Origin: Nemertoderma westbladi
Lineage: Eukaryota > Xenacoelomorpha > Nemertodermatida > Nemertodermatidae
Assembly: GCA_032718475.1 (NCBI GenBank)
Contig: JAUCBJ010004882.1
Span: 1-46,514 of the forward strand
Reading direction: 5' to 3'
DNA: 46,514 nt
A program made the translations under genes and the position numbers. The stretch's first letter is position 1; each line of letters begins with the position of its first letter. The notes under the pieces were generated by a model, which worked only from the letters and a program-made list of their open reading frames with translations, searched no databases and was not told the origin of the DNA. Of this stretch, positions 11,301 through 22,276 are shown piece after piece.

Positions 11301-13150
11301 GGGGCACCGAGCGACGATTGTTGGAGGTGTAGTAGGTAGTGTAGGGGCACCAAGTCGCGATTGTTGGAGGTGTAGTTGGTTAGTGTCGAGGTACCAAGCG
11401 GCGATTGTTGGAGGTGTAGTAGGTAGTGTCGGGGTACCGAGCGACGATTGTTGGAGGTGTAGTAGGTAGTGTAGGGGCACCGAGCGACGATTGTTGGAGG
11501 TGTAGTAGGTTAGTGTCGGGGTACCGAGCGGCGATTGTTCGAGGTTTAGTAGGTTAGTGTCGAGGTACCAAGCGGCGATTGTTGGAGGTGTAGTAGGTAG
11601 TGTCGGGGTACCGAGCGACGATTGTTGGAGGTGTAGTAGGTAGTGTAGGGGTACCGAGCGGCGAATGTTGGAGGTGTAGTAGGTTAGTGTCGGGGCACCG
11701 AGTGACGATTGTTGGAGGTGTAGTAGGTAGTGTCGGGGTACCGAGTGGCGATTGTTGGAGGTGTAGTAGGATAGTGTCGAGGTACCAAGCGGCGATTGTT
11801 GGAGGTGTAGTAGGTAGTGTCGGGGTACCGAGCGGCGAATGTTGGAGGTGTAGTAGGTTAGTTTAGGGGCACCGAGCGGCAATTATTGGAGGTGTAGTAG
11901 GTTAGTGTCGGGGCACCGAGTGGCGATTGTTGGAGGTGTAGTAGGTTAGTGTCGGGGCACCGAGCGGCGAATGTTGGAGGTGTAGTAGGTTAGTGTCGGG
12001 GCACCGATCGGCGATTGTTGGAGGTGTAGTAGGTTAGTGTCGAGGTACCAAGCGGTGATTGTTGGAGGTGTAGTAGGTAGTGTCGGGGTACCGAGCGACG
12101 ATTGTTGGAGATGTAGTAGGTAGTGTAGGGGTACCGAGCGACGATTGTTGGAGGTGTAGTAGGTAGTGTCGGGGTACCGAGCGGCGAATGTTGGCGGTGT
12201 AGTAGGTTAGTGTCGGGGTACCGAGCGACGATTGTTGGAGGTGTAGTAGGTAGTGTAGGGGCACCGAGCGGCGAATGTTGGAGGTGTAGTAGGTTAGTGT
12301 CGGGGCACCGATCGGCGATTGTTGGAGGTGTAGTAGGTTAGTGTCGGGGTACCGAGCGGCGATTATTGGAGGTGTAGTAGGTAGTGTAGGGGCACCGAGC
12401 GGCGAATGTTGGAGGTGTAGTAGGTTAGTGTCGGGGCACCGATCGGCGATTGTTGGAGGTGTAGTAGGTTAGTGTCGAGGTACCAAGCGGCGATTGTTGG
12501 AGGTGTAGTAGGTAGTGTCGGGGTACCGAGCGACGATTGTTGGAGGTGTAGTAGGTAGTGTAGGGGTACCGAGCGGCGAATGTTGGAGGTGTAGTAGGTT
12601 AGTGTCGGGGCACCGAGTGACGATTGTTGGAGGTGTAGTAGGTAGTGTCGGGGTACCGAGTGGCGATTGTTGGAGGTGTAGTAGGATAGTGTCGAGGTAC
12701 CAAGCGGCGATTGTTGGAGGTGTAGTAGGTAGTGTCGGGGTACCGAGCGGCGAATGTTGGAGGTGTAGTAGGTTAGTTTAGGGGCACCGAGCGGCGATTA
12801 TTGGAGGTGTAGTAGGTTAGTGTCGGAGTACCGAGTGACGATTGTTGGAGGTGTAGTAGGTAGTGTCGGGGTACCGAGTGGCGATTGTTGGAGGTGTAGT
12901 AGGATAGTGTCGAGGTACCAAGCGGCGATTGTTGGAGGTGTAGTAGGTAGTGTCGGGGTACCGAGCGACGATTGTTGGAGGTGTAGTAGGTAGTGTAGGG
13001 GTACCGAGCGACGATTGTTGGAGGTGTAGTAGGTAGTGTAGGGGCACCGAGCGGCGAATGTTGGAGGTGTAGTAGGTTAGTGTCGGGGTACCGAGTGGCG
13101 ATTGTTGGAGGTGTAGTAGGTTAGTGTCGGGGTACCGAGTGGCGATTGTT
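8359..13150. repeat. SatA: ~43/44-bp tandem satellite, right half
   Basis: About 110 more units of the satellite seen at 1125-6310, resuming directly after LINE-A and ending at GGCGATTGTT before unique sequence. This half is richer in the GAGCGACGATTG and CACCAAGTCGCGATTG variants than the left half, so the two sides have partly separate homogenisation histories. Block duplications are visible: about 300 bp around 11560-11866 recurs at 12475-12781 (offset 915). Alternating 43- and 44-bp units make an 87-bp dimer, which keeps frames open on both strands by arithmetic. Confidence 0.97.
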
Positions 13151-13488
13151 TTACACAAGTATCCTACAATTTTATATAATATTTTATAGAAAGAATGGAA
13201 AATTTTTATAGAAAGACGCTTTAATGTATTTTTGTCACATCATCGATATCATTTAAAATAAATCACAACATATAATTATCACATAATCTTACACTGCTCC
13301 ATGATGGATATCCATGCGATTCTTGGTTGTAGCATGTCTAAAGTAGATAGTTTAGATACTGTATATCTGTGCTATTTTTGTACGGTCTGATTGTGCTTTA
13401 TATTTATGAACCTGTAGGAAATGGATCCATGTGGGCCCGATTTAAGATGAATAAATTAAAGTGAAGTTTACTGATGAGTGTTTCTGCC
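13151..13488. other. Unique AT-rich spacer between SatA and SatB
   Basis: About 340 bp of non-repetitive AT-rich sequence separates the two satellites. No reading frame, RNA gene or element end is recognisable. Confidence 0.5.
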
Positions 13489-13863
13489 GGAAACCTGGGT
13501 GGCGGAAATAGGGAAACCTGCGTGGCGAATATACGGAATCCTGGGTGGCAGACATACGGAATCCTGGGTGGCAGACATACGGAAACATGGGTGGCGGACA
13601 TACGGAAACCTGGGTGGCAAACATACGGAAACCTGGGTGGCAGACATACGGAAACAAGGGTGGTGGACATACGGAAACCTGGGTGGCGGACATAAGGAAA
13701 CCTGGGTGGCGGACATACGGAAACCTGGGTGGCAGACACACGGAAACCTTGGTGGCAGACATACGGAAACCTGGGTGGCAGACGTACGGAAACCTGGGTG
13801 GCGGACATGCGGAATCCTGGATGGCAGACATACGGAAACATGGGTGGCGGACATATGGAAACC
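13489..13863. repeat. SatB: 23-bp tandem satellite, short left block
   Basis: About 16 copies of a 23-bp unit whose core is GGAAACCTGGGTGGCGGACA, with C/T, G/A and AATCC variants. It is the same satellite as 14370-18510; the two blocks are separated by an inverted-repeat element. Confidence 0.96.
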
Positions 13864-14318
13864 TATATTAAATTAAATTAAAGGAAGAACAGGAGTCTTA
13901 CACCCCCAATAAAAAATATATAGAATCAGGACATTGAGTGTCGAGGTGACGAGGATTAGCGCGTACTGGTCCAAGACACCGAAACGCAACCATATTTTTC
14001 ACAAATTAATTATTTTTGCCTCAGTCATACCCCTTTCACGGCGACAAAATTGTCATATATTTTCTTATAGAATATAGGCTTAGCTATTGTGCAGTTTATT
14101 AACGGTATCATTTAGTGTATGGCGGGTAGGCTTAGGGTTAGGGTTGCGACACATACCTGTATGTTTAGCATGTATTTATATTTGTTTGTGTTTGTGTGTT
14201 TGTTGTTCTTTCGATGACCCTAGGGGTCGAGAAATATTTTGGGCTAAATGTCCTGATTCTATATATTTTTTATTGGGGGTGTAAGACTCCTGTTCTTCCT
14301 TTAATTTAATTTAATATA
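13864..14318. mobile_element. 455-bp element with perfect 72-bp terminal inverted repeats, inside SatB
   Basis: The arms at 13864-13935 and 14247-14318 are exact reverse complements over 72 bp; each begins TATATTAAATTAAATTAAAG at its outer edge. The ~310-bp interior has no coding potential and contains TTAGGGTTAGGG at 14132-14143. SatB resumes about 50 bp beyond the right arm, and CATATGGAAACCT occurs both at the left junction (13852-13864) and the right one (14368-14380), which may be a target-site duplication, though that variant is also found within SatB. It is probably a non-autonomous TIR transposon or foldback element. The identical arms suggest recent insertion or arm homogenisation. 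Confidence 0.8.
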
Positions 14319-14369
14319 TACATACCAACCCCCTGTTAGTCAGTATGTCGTTAACATCAATTATCATCA

Positions 14370-17300
14370 TATGGAAACCTGGCTGGCGGACATACGGAAA
14401 TCTGGGTGGCAAACATACGGAAACCTGGGTGGCGGACATACGGAAACCTGGGTGACAGACATACGGAAACCTGGGTGGCAGAAATACGGAAACCTGGGTG
14501 GCGGACATACGGAAACCTGGGTGGCGGACACACAAAAACCTGGGTGGCGGACATACGGAAACCTGAGTGACAGACATACGGAAACCTGGGTGGTAGACAC
14601 ACGGAAACCTGAGTGGCAGACATACGGAAACCTGGGTGGCAAACACACGGAAACCTGGGTTGCAGACATACGGAAACCTAGGTGGAAGACGTACGGAATC
14701 CTGGGTGGCGGACATACGGAAACCTGGGTGGCAGACGTACGGAATCCTGGGTGGCGGACATACGGAAACATGGGTGGGGAATATACGGAATCCTGGCTGG
14801 CAGACACACGAAAACCTGAGTGGCAGACATACGGAAACCTGGGTGGCAAACATACGGAAACCTGGGTGGCGAATATACGGAATCCTGGGTGGCAGACACA
14901 CGGAAACCTGAGTGGCAGACATACGGAAACCTGGGTGGCAAACATACGGAAACGTGGATTGCAGACATACGGAAACCTGGGTGGCAGACGTACGGAATCC
15001 TGGGTGGCGGACATAGGGAATCCTGGGTGTCGGATATACGGAAACCTGGGTGGCGGACATACGGAAACCTGGCTGGCGGACATAGGGAAACCTGGGTGGC
15101 TGACATAGGGAAACCTGGGTGGTGGACATACGGAAACCTGGATGGCGGACATACGGAAACCTGGGTGGCGAATATACGGAAACCTGGGTGGCAGACATAG
15201 GGAAACTGGGTGGCGGACATACGGAGACCTGGGTGGCGGACATAGGGAAACCTGGGTGGCGGACATACGGAAACCTGGGTGGCAGACATACAGAAACCTG
15301 GGTGGCGGACATACGGAAACCTGGGTGGCGGACATAGGGAAACCTGGGTGGCGGACATACGGAAACCTGGGTGGCAGACATACGGAAACCTGGGTGGTGG
15401 ACATACGGAAATCTGGGTGGCGGACATACGGAAACCTGGGTGGCGGATATACGGAAACCTGGGCGGCAAACATACGGAAACCTGGGTGGAAGACATACGG
15501 AAACCTGGGTGGCGGACATACGGAAACCTGAGTGGCAGACATACGGAAACCTTGGTGGCAGACATACGGAAACCTGGGTGGCAGACATACGGAAACCTTG
15601 GTGGCAGACATACGGAAACCTGGGTGGCAGACGTACGGAAACCTGGGTGGCGGACATAGGGAAACCTGGGTGGCGAATATAAGGAAACCTGGGTGGCGGA
15701 CTTAGGGAAACCTGGGTGGCAGACATACGGAAACCTGGGTGGCGGACATGCGGAAACCTGGGTGGCGGACATACGGAAACCTGGGTGGCGGACATACGGA
15801 ATCCTGGGAGGCGAACATACGGAATCCTGGGTGGCTGACATAGGGAAACCTGGTGGCGGACATACGGAAACCTGGGTGGCGGACATACGGAAACCTGGGT
15901 GGCGGACATAGGGAAACCTGGGTGGCAGACATACGGAAACCTGGGTGGCGGACATACGGAAACCTGGGTGGCGAACATACGGAAACCTGGGTTGCAGACA
16001 TACGGAAACCTGGGTGGCGGACATACGGAAACCTGGGTGGCGGACATAGGGAAACCTGGGTGGCAGACATACGGAAACCTGGGTGGCGGACATACGGAAA
16101 CCTGGGTGGCAGACATACGGAAACCTGGGTGGCGGACATACGGAAACCTGGGTGGCGAACATACGGAAACCTGGGTTGCAGACATACGGAAACCTGGGTT
16201 GCGGACCTACGGAAACCTGGGTGGCGGACATACGGAAACCTGGGTTGCAGACATACGGAAACATGGATGGCGGACATACGGAAACCTGGGTGGCGAATAT
16301 ACGGAAACCTGGGTGGCGGACATACGGAAACCTGGGTGGCGGACATACGGAATCCTGGGTAGCAGACATACGGAAACCTTGGTGGCGGACATACGGAAAC
16401 CTGGGTGGCACACATACGGAAACCTGGGTGGCGGACATAGGGAAACCTTGGTGGCGGATACGGAAACCTGTGTGGCTGACATACTACGGAAACCTGGGTG
16501 GTAATATACGGAAACCAGGGTGGCGGACATACGGAAACCTGGGTGGTAGACATGCGGAAACATGGGTGGCGGGCATAGGGAAACCTGGGTGGCGGACATA
16601 CGGAAACCTGGGAGGCAGACATACGGAAACCTGGGTGGCAGACATACGGAAACCTGGGTGGCAGACATACGCAAACCTGGGTGGCAGGCATACGGAAACC
16701 AGGGTGGCGGACATACGGAAACCTGGGTGGCGAATATACGGAAACCTGGGTGGCGGACAACCGGAAACCTGGGTGGCGGACATACGGAATCCTGGGTGGC
16801 AGACATACGGAAACCTGGGTGGCAGACATACGGAAACCTGGGTGGCAGACATACGCAAACCTGGGTGGCAGGCATACGGAAACCAGGGTGGCGGACATAC
16901 GGAAACCTGGGTTGCGGACCTACGGAAACCTGGGTGGCGGACATACGGAAACCTGGGTTGCAGACATACGGAAACCTGGATGGCGGACATACGGAAACCT
17001 GGGTGGCGAATATACGGAAACCTGGGTGGCGGACATACGGAAACCTGGGTGGCGGACATACGGAATCCTGGGTAGCAGACATACGGAAACCTTGGTGGCG
17101 GACATACGGAAACCTGGGTGGCACACATACGGAAACCTGGGTGGCGGACATAGGGAAACCTTGGTGGCGGATACGGAAACCTGTGTGGCTGACATACTAC
17201 GGAAACCTGGGTGGTAATATACGGAAACCAGGGTGGCGGACATACGGAAACCTGGGTGGTAGACATGCGGAAACATGGGTGGCGGGCATAGGGAAACCTG

Positions 17301-18510
17301 GGTGGCGGACATACGGAAACCTGGGAGGCAGACATACGGAAACCTGGGTGGCAGACATACGGAAACCTGGGTGGCAGACATACGCAAACCTGGGTGGCGA
17401 ATATACGGAAACCTGCGTGGCGGACAACCGGAAACCTGGGCGGCGGACATACGGAATCCTGGGTGGCAGACATACGGAAACCTGGGTGGCAGACATACGG
17501 AAACCTGGGTGGCAGACATACGCAAACCTGGGTGGCAGGCATACGGAAACCAGGGTGGCGGACATACGGAAACCTGGGTGGCGAATATACGGAAACCTGG
17601 GTGGCGGACAACCGGAAACCTGGGTGGCGGACATACGGAATCCTGGGTGGCAGACATACGGAAACCTTGGTGGCGGACATACGGAAACCTGCGTGGCGAA
17701 CATACGGAACCCTGGGTGGCGGACATAGGGAAACCTGGGTGGCAGACACACGGAAACCTGGGTGGCGGACATACGGAAACCTGGGTGGCAGACATATGGA
17801 AACCTGGGTGGCTGACATATGGAAACCTGGGTGGCAGACATATCGAAACCTGGGTGGCGGACATACGGAAACCTGGGTGGCGAACATACGGAAACCTGGG
17901 TGGCGGACATACGGAAACCTGGGTGGCGGACATACGGAAACCTGGGTGGCGAACATACGGAAACCTGGGTGGCGGACATACGGAAACCTGGGTGGCGTAC
18001 ATACGGAAACCTGGGTGGCGGACATACGGAAACCTGGGTGGCGGACATACGGAAACCTGGGTGGCGAACATACGGAAACCTGGGTGGCGGACATACGAAA
18101 ACCTGGGTGGCGAACATACGGAAACCTGGGTGGCGAATATACGGAAACCTGGGTGGCGGACATACGGAAACCTGGGTGGCGAATATACGGAAACCTGGGT
18201 GGCTGACATAGGGAAACCTGGGTGGCGGACATACGGAAACCTGGGTGGCGAACATACGGAAACCTGGGTGGCGGACATACGGAAACCTGGGTGGCGAACA
18301 TACGGAAACCTGGGTGGCGAACATACGGAAACCTGGGTGGCGGACATACGGAAACCTGGGTGGCGGACATACGGAATCGTGGGTGGCGGACATACTGAAA
18401 CCTGGGTGGCGGACATACGGAAACCTGGGTGGCGGACATACGGAATCGTGGGTGGCGGACATACTGAAACCTGGGTGGCGGACATAGGGAAACTTGGGTA
18501 GCGAACATAT
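14370..18510. repeat. SatB: 23-bp tandem satellite, main block
   Basis: About 180 copies of the 23-bp unit (core GGAAACCTGGGTGGCGGACA). A 713-bp higher-order block, equal to 31 units, is duplicated: 16200-16912 matches 16913-17625, including the private variants TGGTAATATACGG (16498 and 17211) and GCGGGCATAGG (16570 and 17283). The unit has no stop codon in any of its six frames. Because 23 is not divisible by 3, every frame of a strand reads the same 23-residue peptide in shifted phase. The resulting frames of up to 674 codons are a by-product and are not annotated as genes. Confidence 0.97.
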
Positions 18511-18736
18511 TTTCTGGAGGCCTACTTCCCCTGAAATAGGTTAAGATCGATCTGGAATTTGTTGGTGTTGGGGCGTCTATTAGGGAAAAGTTTCCCTTGT
18601 TTCAAAAGCAAACGTGTATACATTGCAAATAATAATTATACATGATTGGTTGATTCTAATATGCTAGTTTTAAAAGCAAGGATGTAGTCTAACTGCACTG
18701 TTAGTTTGATGCTAAAATCGTTGTATTTATTTTCAG
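18511..18736 (+). other. Probable 3' end of an intron
   Basis: The sequence ends in a pyrimidine-rich TTGTATTTATTTTCAG, a good splice acceptor, just before the open exon at 18737. No upstream donor or exon can be tied to it in this window. If the gene starts to the left, its intron may include the SatB or even the SatA array. Confidence 0.5.
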
Positions 18737-19018
18737 ATCGAAATTACCCAGAAAAAAACCGGCAGCTGCTCGCACAGGGGCTCTCTGGCTGAATCCCACC
18801 GTAACCATGGAGACAACCAACCAGTGCAAGCTGTTAAACCGATTACCATATCATCAGTAGATGATATAAAGAAAGAGATACCGTTGGCGGAAGTCAATGT
18901 TCCAGAATTGGAAACTGTACCCGAACATTCGCCTGTGGTGATTAACCAACCTCCTCTGATACCAGTAAAACAATATGTATCGAAGGGTACAAATGGTTGT
19001 TCTTGTACCGTATCCTAA
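18737..19018 (+). CDS. Terminal exon of an unidentified gene, ending in a CaaX-type prenylation motif
   Basis: After the acceptor TTTATTTTCAG the frame is open in phase 0 for 93 codons: it begins IEITQKKTGSCSHRGSLAES, runs through a Pro/Val/Glu-rich segment, and stops at TAA 19016-19018. The last residues are GTNGCSCTVS. The final four, CTVS, fit a CaaX box with Ser at X, which favours farnesylation in known enzymes. The cysteine two residues upstream could be palmitoylated. Such tails are typical of small GTPases and other membrane-anchored signalling proteins, but the catalytic part lies outside this exon and I do not recognise the family. The exon has no ATG start of its own. A possible ATTAAA poly(A) signal lies at 19120. 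Confidence 0.55.
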   Translation: MEITQKKTGSCSHRGSLAESHRNHGDNQPVQAVKPITISSVDDIKKEIPLAEVNVPELETVPEHSPVVINQPPLIPVKQYVSKGTNGCSCTVS

Positions 19019-19507
19019 ATGTAGAAGTAATACCGGGTAGCGCACTAATTCCTATATGTAACACACTGAAAGCTGAAAGCACAGGTTCCAGCACAGTACT
19101 TTCATAATCACTCTAATGAATTAAATCAATTTTCACTCACTTAAAATATACTCAATATAATTATATGCCATCCATTTTCGCACCCAAAATAATCAAATTT
19201 ATGTTTATTTTTGTTTTGTATGAGCCTATTATTTAAACCATTAGATTCTACTGAGGCTGTCGTGGAACTGAGTACTGTGTACATCATGAAATAGTTGACC
19301 TGTATTTGTTGTATTTGTTATACTGTTAAACTTATTATTATCAAACCATAAAACGACATATTATTGCAATTGTAGGAATTTATTAGATATAAAATTTTAC
19401 GTGAATGTAGCTTCACTCCGTGGAAGCCCGTATGGTGAGTAGAGCCCTTATGCCGCACGAATTTGAATTGGTAAGGAGTTCCAAATGGAGGGATCTTGAA
19501 AAGGCAT
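19019..19507. other. 3' flank of the CaaX exon and intergenic sequence
   Basis: AT-rich sequence with no convincing gene. A possible ATTAAA poly(A) signal at 19120-19125 would serve the exon ending at 19018. Short frames at 19318-19662 run into the LINE-B flank and show no recognisable domain. Confidence 0.45.
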
Positions 19508-19563
19508 GGATCTTTTGGTGGATAGTCGCACCAGTAGTGGGTTGTAATAGGTCTTCTGTAGTT
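19508..19563. repeat. Left 56-bp direct repeat flanking LINE-B (target-site duplication)
   Basis: Begins GGATCTTTTGGTGGATAGTC and ends TCTTCTGTAGTT. It is identical over 56 bp to 20640-20695. It directly abuts the 3' end of LINE-B, as expected for a target-site duplication made by target-primed reverse transcription. Confidence 0.85.
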
Positions 19564-20639
19564 ACTAGGATCGGCATGCTGCATTGCAGCTGCATTTTTA
19601 AGAATGCTGTGCCGGCTTGTCAACAAAATTGCACCGCCACAACTCCCTATCACCCATGACATTTGCTAGATCATCCGCATCTTTAAGGCCAGTGTCCTTT
19701 AAGATGCGTCTCAAGAAAGTCATGGGCTGTCCACCATGCTTATTCACTCCATGAGGCTGCCAAAGTACAAGATTATGCACTGGGAGGTCCTCACAGCGAA
19801 AGCAATGTTCTGCAAAGCGGAGGCGATTTTGTTCTAGTGTCAAGCTTGGGGGAACCAATGAGACACCTCCAATGTTATATAGTGTCTGGTTGGAGATGTG
19901 TGCATTGTACTTGACACAATGTACCCGGCGTAGCATTCTTGTGAATGTGCCATCCAGAGATTTGGTGTCCTCAGCAGTTAGAGCCCAGCATGGACTCCCG
20001 TAGAGGAGCACTGGAACTACTGCTGCTCTAAATAATCGGACCTTAAGTTTCCGATTAATTCTAGGTGACTTCCAAATCCTGGAAAGCCTATTCAAGGCTG
20101 CCCATGCCTTTCCCTTACGTATTCGAAGGTCCTCACCTGACTTCCGGATCCATGATCCCAGGTAACAGAAGTCGTCCACATGCTCAAGCATACCATCCTT
20201 TGAGCTTATGCTCATCCGATCAGAGACTTGCTGAGGACTTTCAAAGTTAACTGTCAGAATTTTGGTCTTTCTGGAGTTAATAAAAAGACCAACACTAGAA
20301 GCAGCATGTTCTAATGAGCTGAGGAGCCGCTGGGCTCCCTCTAATGATTCTGAGAGTACTCCTAAGTCATCAGCAAAGTCTAGATCAGTTAGGTACTTGG
20401 CAGGATTTCCTCGACTTCTGGAGCCAGTAGGTGGAGTTATCATCACCCCATCATCATTATGATGATCTAAGGACATGCGTAGAACATAGTCAACCACAAT
20501 AATGAACAAGAATGGTGCAAGTGTGTCTCCTTGGAGGACGCCCCATAACACTTCAAATGGTTCTGTGTCACCGTCAACAGTAGACACAAATGTTGTCGAA
20601 CCATCGTATACTGATCTGATTGCTGCAATAATTTCATCA
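19564..20639 (-). mobile_element. LINE-B: 5'-truncated copy of the LINE-A family
   Basis: A 1.08-kb minus-strand copy, nearly identical to the 3' half of LINE-A. Both share the same 3' end (GGATCGGCATGCTGCATTGC). The 5' truncation falls at about 20639, within the RT domain before GVLQGDTLAPFLF. The reading frame 20639-19598 is intact: it retains LDFADDLG (motif C) and lacks the frameshift and early stop of LINE-A, ending FVDKPAQHS. Motif A is missing, so it cannot encode an active RT. The apparent ATG start at 20701 lies in the flanking duplication, not in the element. The copy sits between 56-bp direct repeats. Confidence 0.9.
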
Positions 20640-20695
20640 GGATCTTTTGGTGGATAGTCGCACCAGTAGTGGGTTGTAATAGGTCTTCTGTAGTT
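20640..20695. repeat. Right 56-bp direct repeat flanking LINE-B
   Basis: Identical to 19508-19563. It begins exactly where homology to LINE-A stops, at the 5' truncation point of LINE-B. Confidence 0.85.
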
Positions 20696-20699
20696 GACC

Positions 20700-21980
20700 A
20701 TAGATGATAATCTAGTCTGGTTTTGTTGGATATACTATCAGTTTTTTGAAAAGCAGTCCTAGGTCAGAAAACGATGTGATATGTCGCACATATGTAGAGC
20801 TACAACAACAACTGTACTTGGTGTTGGAAGAGCTATTGGATAGGTAGAATACACCTGATTGGAGGAGGCCGGCAGACTAACACAGCTGTTTTGATGAGGC
20901 AGGTTGGATAGCACAGCTGATTGGAGGACAGCGGCAGGCTAGAATAGATGGTTAGATGAGAGTGGCTGTCAAGAACAGCTGATTGGTTGAGAAGGGCTGT
21001 CTTGCACATATGATTGGATAGGGCAGGGTAGCGCTAGCACAGCCGATTAGAGTATTGGTGGCCGGTTGGTAGTAAAGATGAGGATTTCCAAAGACTGGCA
21101 TCATACAACATGCTATAAGGCTGCAGCCTAGCAGCTCTATGTCTAGAATCAGGCATTATAGGAATTCACATTAAATGAAACCAAGGTGACTAACTCTATA
21201 GGAAAATATGGAAAAGTTTACTCTGGAAGATCACCCATGTGTTGTAAATCATACGTAAATAGCTGCAAGCAGATGCAAAAACGACTTAGTAAAACATGTC
21301 GTCGCGGTTATTATTGTGGGACGACTCTCAATTTCAAGTTCTAGTTACCATTATGAGTCGCCACAATAAATAATTATAGACGGCATACTGCAGTTAGATA
21401 ATGAATGAACCCAATTTACTGTACTAAATGTATGTATTATAGCCCACTGAACCAACTGTGTGGCTTATTAATCATAAAGGTATTGTGTAGCTTACCATGT
21501 TTTAATCGACGAATTTAAGCGGAAACTATATCAGTAATTACTACATTCTACAGGTTCAAAAACGTAGTGTGCCATTCTCCCCCGTGGATAATAGTACATA
21601 ATGATCACCATGTGGGTGAATTGAGTTCATTCAACCGAGCTTACTTAATCAAACGAGTAGAAAATATACTGGTTATGTCCACCCCATCTCATCGTAGGTG
21701 TTATGGTCCACTAACCAACCAACCATAGCATCTATTGTGTGAAAATCACATGTATCACAATCCCATATCATTACTGTGCCAAAACATATCTGTATTGTCT
21801 TCATCATCGATATATATTATTCATGTCATTAGGAAGAATTATTTTTAAATAAAATTCCCAGTGTTGAGTATTCTGTTGGCGGGGCATCTTGGCATTGGGA
21901 GGCGATCCTGGCAAAATGTTAACCAACCCGAGCTCCGGTTCCATAGAGAATACAACGGCGCTTGTGTGCAAACTCAATCG
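20700..21980. other. Intergenic region upstream of the kinesin, with a degenerate ~32-bp repeat
   Basis: At about 20828-21070 the phrase ACAGCTGATTGGAGG and variants recur roughly every 27-37 bp (for example near 20851, 20882, 20913, 20975, 21007 and 21041). This looks like an old, diverged minisatellite. The rest has no coding potential and no RNA gene that I can recognise. Confidence 0.5.
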
Positions 21981-21994
21981 GTTGTCATAACAAC
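21981..21994 (+). promoter_or_regulatory. X-box, candidate RFX-factor binding site for the kinesin gene
   Basis: GTTGTCATAACAAC fits every position of the animal ciliary X-box consensus RYYNYYATRRNRAC and is a near-perfect inverted repeat. It lies 283 bp before the kinesin ATG on the same strand. RFX factors drive ciliary genes in animals through such sites, so this location is what a KIF19 promoter would be expected to show. Function is inferred from sequence alone. Confidence 0.6.
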
Positions 21995-22276
21995 ATGAAG
22001 AACAACTATACCCGATCGCCTGTAGAGTGGTGAAAAGAAAGGTTGCGAAATTCAGTAAATGCCAGCCATTCTAGGGAAATTCAATATGAACAAAATGTTG
22101 TCCAGTTAAATATTTAGAAGTTAATGTATCAGTTATATTGTATATAAAGTATTATTAATAAGGATATAATAATTATGACCCTTCGATATCATAGTAGTAC
22201 AGTTATAAAATAAATGCGGTTGCTCATTCGTTTGATGGGCCACGTAATATTATCATAGCCATTTTTTTTATGGAAG

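Noticed and set aside
1125-13150. CRISPR-like regular repeats
   Set aside because: Units are contiguous with no unique spacers, and the surroundings are eukaryotic.
1206-13158. Dozens of 60-225-codon frames over SatA
   Set aside because: They are kept open by the 87-bp dimer spacing; they end wherever unit length alternation changes.
14132-14143. TTAGGGTTAGGG as an interstitial telomere
   Set aside because: Only two units, inside a transposon-like interior; too short to be called telomeric.
14311-18508. Frames of 400-670 codons over SatB on both strands
   Set aside because: They follow from a 23-bp unit without stops in any frame; overlapping frames on both strands encode the same shifted peptide, with no start context or unique sequence.
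19420-19659. Plus-strand frame of 79 codons running into LINE-B
   Set aside because: Crosses the 56-bp duplication and the LINE 3' end, so it is not a unit; no domain recognised.
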